DNA of 64,000 nucleotides, taken from NCBI RefSeq assembly GCF_002775205.1, contig NC_036458.1, positions 24,330,368 to 24,394,367 on the forward strand, in the 5' to 3' direction. The position numbers were made by a program, and so were the translations under genes. The DNA is from Xiphophorus maculatus (Eukaryota; Chordata; Actinopteri; Cyprinodontiformes; Poeciliidae). Positions 11,939 through 23,400 of this stretch are shown piece after piece. Positions within the stretch are counted from its first letter, which is position 1; each line of letters begins with the position of its first letter. A model generated the notes under the pieces. It worked only from the letters and a program-made list of their open reading frames with translations. It was not told the origin of the DNA and did not search any database.

Positions 11939-14461
11939 ATAAACCTGGATGAAAAAAAACACTCAAGTCTTGGTTTTAAATGTGTCAGATATCTTTGTGG
12001 TCTGTGTTACTAGAGCAGCCATATGAAGGAGTCTTTTCCTTTCAGTCTATAGTTATATTCAATAAAATTAAATGTTCTTCACAATGCGTCTCATTTGTCA
12101 GATTAAAAGTATCATTTATAAATATATTTATGTTTAACATAATTTTTGTTGCCCACATTACATTTTTAAAAATACCCGTTTTATTGGTCTGATGTAATAT
12201 TCAAATTACATCGAAGTGGGAAATAGTCATAATTAACCAGAATAAAAGCTGGAAAACATCTGTGTGTAATTCATCTACAGCGAGTGTTTAACATAATACA
12301 TGTAGTCACTGAAATAACTTGACTTTTCATTAATAATTCTTCTTTACTGAATGGGTCAGGAGAACCTTAACTCCTGAAGTGAAACTCGTTGAGGAAAATA
12401 AAAAAAATAAAAAATTTTAGCAATGAAATATTTTGTTTTAAATTCTTGAGAACTTTCTTAATGCAGCATAGAGCTCTACTTCCAGCAAAACTGTCATATT
12501 TCTACCATTTACAGCCTCTTTAGATTAATACAAAAAGTGACATTTCATAATTGTTAATATATGTTTTTATTAGGGTGTAATTATGTGATTTTCTTTTGTC
12601 AGACTCACCTTTTAAAACACAACAAGCTTCTGAGTCGCCTCAGATTCTAGAACACTAGTTCTATTTGAAAGGCACAGATCAGGATGTGATATTCTGATCT
12701 TAAATGTGTTTTTATTGGCTGGAAGCTGAAAATTTGAATTAAACAAAGGCTTGAAAACAGTTTGTGGAATTAATCTAGTTCTGTGTGTGAACTGAGTTAC
12801 TGAATAAATTAACCTTTCAATTATATTATTCCAGTTTAATGAAGATGATTGTATCTAATGACTCAGATTTGCAGCAGTGAACCTCCAACCTTCACAGGTT
12901 GATGAGCTTCTTTACTGAGTAACTAAAGCAAAACAAAAATCATACAATACAGCTTAAACACCACAAATATTTGTACAAAAAGACTTTAATTGTCAAACTA
13001 TAAAAATTCTGTAACAAAGTCCATCATTGACCTCTTTCCCCCCCTCCAATTTCTGCCCTTTTAATGGCTTAACTTGTTCAAGTTACATTTTAATAGAAAT
13101 CATTTCCTCTCTTCTGAATATTGTTTCCTATTAGAATCCACTCAGCCTCTTTTTCAGCATTACCGTCCTGACATACACAGTATGTGACTGCTTCCTGTAG
13201 CACGGGTCTGGAAGCTACCAGCAGAGATGCACCAATCAGAATGCAGAGACAGATTTCATGTGTTGTTCAAGGAAGGAAAACAGTTAAGACCATAATTATT
13301 CATACTCCTGGCAGAAGGTTTCTTCCAGGAGGAACAGTATTTTGGGGGATTTTATTAACATGTTTCATCTGATTGGGGGTAATATTAATATTTTGTAGCG
13401 GCCAAGCCAGAGAGGCAGCACTGACAGAATCTATGAAAGGAGTTAAAGATGATGATGAAGGTCAGTAAACCGTCCAACTCTAAAGCCTTTCAGCTCATCA
13501 ACAATTATCAAAATACCAGAGAAAATATGCAAAAAGCTGCTCAGTTTTTATAAGATGGGTCTGACTGCTGTAATGGAAATTATTTTTTTTGGCAAATCAA
13601 GTAGACACTCTGATCTGATTCTGGTCAAACAATGCAGCCAAGTTCAGTTTGTTATTTGAACAGTTTTCAAGGAAACCCAGCAGATTGACCAGCAGCATCC
13701 TCTCCTCCTGGATGAACACGTAGCATCGATGGACAAGGGTATGAATAATTTTGAGTTTAACTGTAAGAACAGAATTGAAATAATGTTTTTCTAGCTTTCC
13801 TGCCATGAGCAGTCATTAAGAACATGCAAAGGCAACGTCACACTGAGAGAACAGTTCCTAGAAAACAGGGTTGTAAGAAGACAGAATTCACATTTAGCAT
13901 GTTTTTGCATCTCATGCCGAAAACTAGCAATAAAACAACCATCTGTGTCTTTTCTTTAGACAATGCATTTCTTTACCTGATCACTGAGATTTCCAAAAGC
14001 TGGCTAACATTTCCAAAGCCAGCATGTTCTGCAACATGAGCAGAAACACCGCTTTACTAGTGCAGCCTTCCTGTTATCTGCTCAAACTGCCAGCTCCTTC
14101 CTGAAGTTGGCAATAATTGAAAACATAAGGAACATGTGAGAAGCAGTTTGAGTCTTCTCTCAGTAACTACATCCACAACAAAGAGCATCAACGAGACCTG
14201 GTAGTGCTTAGCAAGGTTCAATCCATGATCAGGGTAAAACATTTTTTTAAAAAAGCAGAATTTTTGAGTGACCAGCAGGTTTACTGCTCATATCTGCTGA
14301 TTCCTCAGTGCATCTCTAGTTGCAAACCTTCCATACATGAATAAAGGGGCATGATTAACCAAGACTGCCGCATAATGAAGAGTCAAAACTTTAGAGACTT
14401 AAGTGAACCTAGTTCTAACCCACCCTTCTTCCCCACCCCCAAACGTCCAAAGGACACTTCA
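11939..14461. other. intergenic / probable rcn3 3' UTR side, no gene seen
   Basis: AT-rich sequence downstream of rcn3 and nosip. The rcn3 3' UTR must occupy its right part. One candidate minus-strand AATAAA lies at 13351-13356. A MITE-like pair of inverted ends at 13284-13760 is listed separately. No coding exon was found. Confidence 0.5.
13284..13762. mobile_element. possible MITE with ATAATTATTCATAC ends
   Basis: The left block accataattattcatactcc and the right block ggtatgaataattttgag are approximate inverted complements about 450 bp apart. The interior carries no ORF. The ends are short, so this is a weaker call than the other MITEs. Confidence 0.4.
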
Positions 14462-17400
14462 TCAAAGTTCGTCATGTTTCTTTGTTAAATCTTCACCATA
14501 ATTGGTTGCCTGGCTGCCCACAAACATGTTCCAATTGGCCAGAATTTCCTTCTTGGTGATTTTCTCGTCCTGTTGAGTGATTACAGCATTTCATCCAACA
14601 TGGGTTGATTGGGAGGTGATTAAGGGAAGCAGGAGAAAGGAGGGATGAAGAAGAGAGAGAGAGAGAAGATGATTAGTAATTAATTCAATTAAGCAATTAT
14701 ACATCGCTGTGCTGCCAGCAGAGGTGGAACCGAGTCTGTCTAATGTCTGGAGTCAGGTCCTGAGTCGAGTCAAAGTCCTAAACAAAATGTTAGATTTTAA
14801 CCCGTCACTTAACTCAATATGCAACTTAATCACAGTAATGAGTTCTAGAAACTGAACATTTTTAAAATAGATGTTTAGTTTTTTAGATAAACCAGCAAGA
14901 GAAACCAAACTAAAAACAATCTGAGCAGATGTTGAGTTTTAAAGTAAATATTAACTAAAAACAAAACAGAGAAATTAAAGAGGGAAATAATCCATAACCA
15001 AAATAAACCCACTTGATTTCTTTACAAAATTATAATAAAAAATGAACCAACTGCAACAGTATAATATAGCTTTGACATTATTTTATGAGTAAGATTATTA
15101 AAATTATTTCTACAACTGTAGGAAATTAAACTTTCTGATTAAATTGATCTCAGAAGCTTCTGGCTTAAAGCAAAGAAACTAAACATAATCAGACAAAATG
15201 ATTCAGTTTTAATAATGAACATTGGTAATGTTACCATAATGTTTGCTTTTGTAAAGTTAGCATCTTGCAGAGATAGCCATGTGATTCAACAGCTGATTTG
15301 CCATCTTTCTAATTTGATATGAGAAAACCTGCAACATTTTGACTCCATGATTCAACTAGAGAATAAAATCAATCGTTTAGATAACAGTAACTGTAACTTT
15401 GGTGAAAAAGTAAAAAGTCAAGTCATGTAATTAATTCATGTCGTAGAAATATTAATCTGGCGTCATGTAATCACAGCCAGACAGATCAAACAGGAAGTAA
15501 AGAGATCCTTTGATTCCTTGGTCTGTTTGGGTTGACCCAAAAGTGAACTGTGCTGTGGAACATTTTAAGCACACACTTAGGGGATGAATGTACTGTTTCT
15601 AAGCAACCATGCATCTACCTTGTTTGTGTCGGTCTCGTGGATCAGATGCTTGGCCTCGTTGTCAGCATGGTCCACCTCTCCTGGTAGAACCCACTGGGCC
15701 ACTTCGTTAGCATCCAGGTAGCCGTCCTGCAGCATGAACGAATATGGAACCTTATTTTATCTGGCTGGACAGAACTGGACCAGAATCAGCAGCAGCAGAA
15801 CAGGAGACGGGTAGCATCGAGTCACCAGCAAAAAAAAATGGGACAAAAACCAGCACTGACTGGTTTGTTCCTCATCAAAAGATTGACTGAAAAACTCCAA
15901 TTTAAAGGGACAGTGTTATGTATTTTCCAGGCACCTTGTGCTATGAAAGTACACCATCAAGTATCAATACATTGTCTTCTATTATACAAAGCTTTTCTTT
16001 CTTAATAAAAAATTTAAACTCCAACTTCTTTTAAGTCATATTTGATTAAATTGGGCCTCTGTCTCTTTAAGAACTCCTGCTGTTTTTGAAACTCCACCTT
16101 CAGGAAGTAATCACAAAATCCATTACAAAAAAATCCCATGAAAATCACATGCGCCACATGAAAACCACACATGTGGTTCATACAACTTTTCACATGTGAA
16201 TGATGTGTGAATAATGTGAAAGCACATGTACAGTATATGTGTGACTTTGGGACGTTTAGTGGTAAAATCACATGGGATTTTCATGGGATTTTTTTGTAAG
16301 GGATGGCTCCTCTATTACCTTGTTAACAACTTAACCAGCACTGCACTGAGAAGTAGCTCCTATAAGCTCAGCAGATACACAGTTCCAGCAGATGTTTGCT
16401 AATTGCTGCTGGCTAGTCTGAAGGAGCTGAGTGGGAGAGAAGTGGGTGAGAGCTTCTATGTGAGGAGGAAGCTTGGCAGGACAAGCTGTGCCTTGAAGGC
16501 AGCACTCTGTCCATCAAGGCATTTTGCAGAGCTGAAGGGTGATAGTTTGGACACACTATCACCATGGTGATGCCAGAGTTATAGTGGTTAAAGGAAATCC
16601 GTGTGTTAGAATGGCCTACTCAAAGTTCTGACCTAAAGCTGCTGAATAACAGTTTAACATTTCCCTGGAGATTTTTGTAATAAAAAAAAAAAAATCACAA
16701 ACCATTTCCTATTGTTCTTCCCCTTTATAATCATACAGGACTGTGTTGGCCTGTCACATCAAATCCTGAGAAAATACGGTAACGTTTTAAGACATGATGA
16801 AATGTTCCAGGTATGAGCAGCTCTCACCTTGTTGACGTCTCTGAACTCTCCAAAGTGTTTCCTCTCAGTCTGGACCCAGTCAGGCTCCGACTCGCCGTCC
16901 TCCATTGTGTACATGTCACCTGGTGAGGGCACACATGATGAGCACCAGCTGGTTCCAGTGCAGAGGTCACTGGTCAGACTGGAAACAGGGCTGACCTACC
17001 AATATACTCGTATAGGTTGATCTTTCCGTCACCGTCCTTATCGATGTCCTCCATAGTTTCCTGTAGAGAGAACTAAGTGATTTACTGAGTTTCATTTAAA
17101 GGGCCAGTATTGTGTGTTTTCCAAGCACATAGTGCCTTTCTATAGCACAATCAAGTAACTATGTGACCTTCAATTTAGTGTTGAAAATGCTGTTTATGTT
17201 AAATATGACTTAAAAGAAATATGACTGTGCAATTTAATGCCTTGAATTTGGGCCTCTGTTTCTTTAAGCACTCTTGCTCTGATGTTTCCCTTTGGCTACA
17301 ACAATATTTCTTCTTCAAGCCTTTAACATTGTTCTTAGAAGCAGTATAATGAACTCAGCAGATGTGTAGTTCCACCAGGTGTTTGCTAATTGTTGCTGGC

Positions 17401-20400
17401 TAGTCTGTAGGAGCTCAGTGGGGAGTTGCTGCTCTGTGAGGTTGGAAACTGCAGCTCTGCGGAGAAGCTTCATCCTAAAAAGTGGTGCTAGCTCCCCCCA
17501 CCCCCCAACGTTTTGCACAGCTGAATTGTTGCCATGGCGATTAAAAAGGATTTCTCAAATATGCATGAAATGATTAAAGCAACACCTAAGGTATGTTTTT
17601 AATGAGGGAATAACATTATAACATGATGTAAATGTCAAAAGTAACTGCCCCCATTATTTTATGACACTCTGATAAATAAAGAAAAAATGTCTTTGAATGT
17701 TTGTAGTCATTTTTACAACTGATGAGACCAATATGTCACAGCATACATAACTGCATACACTAGTCATAACGTGGCCAACTGAATAAAACTGATTGAACTA
17801 TTTTTTCCACTCGTTACATCACAGCCTGAGCTCCACTGGCCCCTTGAGGTCCGCTCATGTTTCTGGCTCCACAGTCACAAACAGATCAATTTAATAGGGG
17901 CCTGCCCATAGCATTGCATAGGGATAGAATCCCTATGCAATGCTATGGGCAGGCCCCTATTGTTCTACACCTCAAAATAACTGCCCCTTCCTACTACCGT
18001 TAATGTGGCTCGTACCGCTGCATGGCCCCTCACAATATATATATCAAAACGTGCGGCTCAATCCTGTGAGGGGAGCTATTACTTTTGTTGGCATTTCGAG
18101 TAACTGTGGCGACATAATTAACAAAAAACGAGCCAAATTTAACTCAAAACAAAAGTCTAACTGACACAAAACAGTGTCAGTTAGACTCAAAATAGACAGA
18201 ATTTAGTCTGCCTCTCTGAGCTGCTCTTTAGAACCACAGTGATGGCAGAACGTCAGAACTACAGACATGGTGGAACAGCTGCTATAAACTCATTGCATCT
18301 CTGAATGGTGCTGTTTATGTTATATCTTATATGCATATCATCTAGTGGTGGCAAAAGCAACAAAATGCTACTATGCTCTGGACATGATGACATGCTTTGA
18401 TTAAATTAATAAATGTGATTCCAGTACCAAAAAATTAACTTTATACCAGATGAGTCTCTCTAACCTGAGAATGTGAACCTGTACTGGGCTGATTCTGTGC
18501 CTTCAAATAATTTTAACATTACTCCTGGAAAAGATTCATAACTTATAACTCTGAAACAGGAACAGGTCTGAAAAACAGCCTGTGTGCTACACTCAAGAGA
18601 GAGATTCATTTGATGCATCAAAGAGTGATGTCATCACTGCTGATATCATTGTTACCAGTGGAACTGAACATTCTACTGATGCATTAACATCAAACATGTT
18701 TTGAGCGTCAGGCGAGTCTGGTTTATATTCAAAGTCTATGTGAAGCGTTGGATGCGCTAGATTTGTCAAACACTCCAAACGGTTCAAATCGCGCCGCGCT
18801 AGAGGCTTGAAGCACGACGCAACGGCCCTCGATGCGCCTCCACATAGACTTTGAATGCAAACCAGCTGCGCCTGACGCTCAAAACGTATTTGGTGTGAAT
18901 GCACCATTATATGTCCAGTGTCATATTAGGTTAGTGCTTCTCAATTCCAGTCCTTAAACCCCCTGCTCTGCATGTTTTAGGTGTGTCTCTGTTTCAGAAC
19001 AGCTGTTCCAGAACAGCATGACCTCTTCTGCAGTCATCAAGTACTGCAGTAGCATGTTAATCACCCACAGATTCAATCCAGGTGTGTGGCAGAAGGGGAA
19101 CACCTAAAACATGAAGGGCAGGGGGCCTGAGGACCAGAATTGAGAAACACTGCATTAGTTCCATCATATTAGGACCAGGCTTTGGTCCTAATATGATGGA
19201 CTCATTGTTTTGGGTCAGGGGTAACATTTAGAGGTAAGATGCTAATTAAGTTTTAGTTAGGGTTAGGGTTAGAAATAGACTAATATTGTTTGGGGTTAGG
19301 GAAAATGTGTGGATTAGGCAAAATCGCAGCTACTAAAATGAAGGAAATCAATGCAAAGTTCTAATATGGGTCGAAATAGTTTTGACAAACCTGTACAGCA
19401 TTTTGTTTTCTAAATCATTATAAACAATGATGATATAATATTAGGGTGTTTTTCTGCCAATTGTGTAGCTGCAGTGTACTAGTAGTCTAATGCGTTGAAT
19501 GTGCTGAGACACATTCAACGCATTAGAAACCAATCAGAACCAAAGGTTTGCCTTTTGGTTCTGATTGTATGTTTCTGGATAGTAGCAGAGCTAGATGCAT
19601 TTTCGCAGATTCTCTGTTTCATATTCTACTGTCAGACACTTTTAACAAATATTCATCCATCCATCATCTAACACACTTATCCTTGCGCACACACATTCAC
19701 ACTGTAGGACAATTTAGAGAGATCAATTAATCAAGCAATTAATGCCGAGTGTTAGCAAAACCTAGGTTTGGATAGTGACCTAGGTTAGTGCCACTAGGTT
19801 AGTGCCACCTGGGGGTGGGTCGGCGTAAAGGCCGAGCCGGGCATAGATTGGCCTTCATGCCAACGCCAACATGAAGCCCCTTCATGCAACCAGTGGAGGT
19901 TGGTCGCATGGACGTCTCTCTTTCCTCTGACCTCCATGTTTGTGTGGAGGTTTGGCTTTGCGTGGACTCCTCTGATTGCAACCTGAGTGTGGGTCGGTGC
20001 AAAGGCCGAGCCACGCTATGCATGGAGACCCCTGGTTGATTGGAGGTCTGTATTTCGTTAGACCTCCCAGATAGATTGGACGTCTGTCTTTCCTCGTACC
20101 TCCCTGGTTGATGGGAGGTCTGTCTTTCGTTAGACCTCCCTGATAGATTGGAGGTCTGTCTTTCCTCGTACCTCCCTGGTTGATGGGAGGTCTGTCTTTC
20201 GTTAGACCTCCCTGATAGATTGGAGGTCTGTCTTTCCTCATACCTCCCTGGTTGATGGGAGGTCTGTCTTTCGTTAGACCTCCCTGATAGATTGGAGGTC
20301 TGTCTTTCCTCGTACCTCCCTGGTTGATGGGAGGTCTGTCTTTCCTTGAACTCCTCTGTTCGTAGGGAGCCTTCTATTTGCAGGGGAGCCTCTGGTTGGG

Positions 20401-23400
20401 TGGAGACTCTAGGATGGTTATTTTCCAGAGCAAGTTTTAACTTCACCTTCAGGTCTGCAACCTGACCCTGCAGAGATTTCACTGTTTCCTCCTGTTCTTT
20501 GAATTTGGAAGCTTGCTCTGTGTGACTTTTGAGCTGCTCCTCATATTTAAGTCTCACTCTATATTCTTCAACCATTACTTCTATCAGACCTTTATTGCGG
20601 GAGGCGTATTTTTCAGCCTCCCTCTTGAAGTAGTCCAACTGTTGAAGAACGCTCTTGTCGGCTGTAACTTTGGTAGAGCAAGAAACCTTTGATACGTGGA
20701 TCTCTGGCACGTTTCTTTCATGTTCGCGTTTGACTCGCAGGTGATGTTCTTTTACTACCATTTTTTGCAGTTTTTGAATCTCCTCCTGCTGTGATTTGAC
20801 TTCAGCCTGGCATGCAAACCTTCGTTCTCTTTCCTCATGGAGATCAAAAATCTTACCCTGCAGTTCTTTTTTAAGATCGTCTACCTGCTTTGTGAGATTG
20901 ATGACGTGTTGGCTTGACTCTTCCACGACTTCCACCGAGGGGGTAATCTCGAAGCCAGCAGAGGGAGTTGTTTCCTGCTCGACTTCCAATGATGTTGGAT
21001 TCTCTAAGTCGCCGGAAGGACTTGATTCCCCCTGGATCTCTGTTGATCCGTCTTCCGGCTCAATGGGGCTGTCTGTGTCTTCCTCGAAAGGGAAAATGAC
21101 AGCGTCGTAGTCGACTTGGATGTTCAGGTCCATAATGTCGACCCATGAAAGCTCAGGTGGAAAAGCTTCATGTTCACAAGCAATCTGTTGTTGCTTCATG
21201 TCGATGTTCTGGTAAATTCTTGCTTCTCTGAAAGGCGTGTAATATCTGGAATCGATATCCCGCTTGCTTCGATTAATTTCGAACTTGCTCTGAAGAGTGA
21301 TCTGTCGCGATAGAACTGAGGAACAGGTCTGAGAAAACGCTGTCTGCGAGCTACATTCAAGAGAGAGACTCCTTTGTGGTATCATAGAGTGTCGTCATAA
21401 CCGCTGATGTCATTGATACCATTGGAACTGAACATTCTATCAACCTTATTCCTGGGAGGTTTACTGGGGAAACGATTAAGGGTGTTACTTCCGTCGCCAC
21501 CAGAAGTAAAAGTATTTCATTGTAATTTGGAGGGTTTTTGGCTAATCTATATTCATGATAGAAGTTACATCTCTGTTTTCAGTTATTGTACAATATTTAG
21601 TAAACTTGTTTATGGACACCGTCTGCTATCAGAGAGCTATTCAGTACAGAGGATTGTAATTATGAGCTTAATCACGGGGAGCAACAGTGACACCGCGTTA
21701 AGTTTTGTAACGGAATTTCAAAATAAAAGCCTAAATATTCCTCTCAGGGTAGTGCTAACTAATATTAGCATTTACTATCTTTTTTCTCTCAGGTTATTGC
21801 ACTGCCCTGCTGCGCAAGACAGTAAATTAACCTTAGCACAAACCTTTGCATTTCACTGCCCCCATTAGCATTAGCCTTTTCCCTAAAAGAAGCTTTTAGC
21901 TATTTTTCTTATTTATTAGCCATGCTTAGTACACTGAATGGAGTGATGCTCCACATGCTACTGACAGCATTTTGGCTAATGTTAGCAGTTTGGCTCATTT
22001 TAACTTGTACACTAATTTCAACATACTGAATGGCATAAGTCCATGTTACTCAACATGTTTGTCAATCTCCACATGCTATTGAGTACATTGTAGCTTACTT
22101 TAGCATTGATGCTAATTTGTAGCATCAGAACGCCCACGAAGTGTGCCAACCGACAGGCACACTTTGGCAGGCCTCGTTTAAATTTCTTCAGAAATTTTCT
22201 AGTTTTATCAAATTCTACTGGGCAAAACCAGGTGTTACTCTTCAGAGACCGGCCTGTTGCCATGGTGTCGGGACTGAACTCTACCTGCACCACTACGTCC
22301 TTCATATAGTCAAACTCCTCAGGATGCAGGAAGGCGGTAAACTCCTCACGCGTGGCGATGCCGTCACGGTCTTTGTCGGCCGCCTTGAAGCGTCTCTCGT
22401 CCCGGGCCAGCATGGACTTATACGTGTCTTTGTCCTCAACGTCACTGAACTCCTCACCTGGACAGAAAGAGGCCTGAACTGATTCTACAAACTTTTCAGT
22501 CCTGACTATTAGCGATTAACTACCCAAGCTGATTATCGCTCAGTGTTGTCAGATGAGACCGAGTGAAGTAGGAAGTCAGACAGGAAGCTCGTCTTACCCA
22601 GGTAGTAGCCGTAGGTGGTGTTCTTGTACTCTTCCCAGGCGATCTTGTCGTCCCGGTTCTCGTCGTAGTCCTTCCAGTGCTTGTTGACGTTCTCCTCGAT
22701 GTACCTCCTCTGCCTGTGCTTGATCCACTGGTGCAGCTCTGGGTGGGTGACGTAGCCGTCCTTGTCCGTGTCGATCCGGTCCACGATCTTCCTGTAGAGA
22801 CGAGACTCACAGTTAGTCACTGAAAACGACACAGAGTCTGTTGACAAACATGTTTATTTCTGAAAGTCTCAAATATTTTATTGAGATCATTTCTTACACA
22901 GATCAATTTCACAGAAGTTCTTCTTGACTTTAGACTGAGCCAAAATAATATTTTCATCTGCAGATTAATGTTGTTGTGATTGTTTAAATATGGAGCTTAT
23001 GAAGTGATCAAAAACTTGAACAGTAATCTTATTTGACTTAAAAAAAAAAAGAATCCATGTCATTTGGTGATGGTGGCGACAGTGGTGGGAGTTTGTCCCT
23101 AAATTGATGAGTTGCCAGTTCGATTCCCGCTCTGTCAGCCTCTGTCCAGATTGGACAAGACACTTCACCTGCCTTGCCTGCTGGTGGCGCCGATGCATGG
23201 CCGCTGCGGCTCCTATCCAGTAGCAGATCAGTGTGTGAACGGGTGAGTGAGTGAAGCACTTTGGAGTCTGGACTTGATAAAGCACTATACAAGTACAGGA
23301 TATTTATTCTTTTTTCAAATTAAAAAGGCAAAATTACTGAGTTTTTGGGGGGCTTTACCTGCTCAAAAATAGCATCAGAGTAAATATACAATATTGTCAT

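Noticed and set aside
19882..20241. 119-codon minus-strand frame with [11 protein letters not shown] repeats
   Set aside because: It is an alternate-frame reading of the 72-bp minisatellite inside the 528-codon ORF. The longer frame explains it.
22520..22810. 96-codon Ser/Thr/Arg-rich minus-strand frame
   Set aside because: Out-of-frame shadow over the rcn3 exon 22598-22791. The EF-hand frame is the real one.
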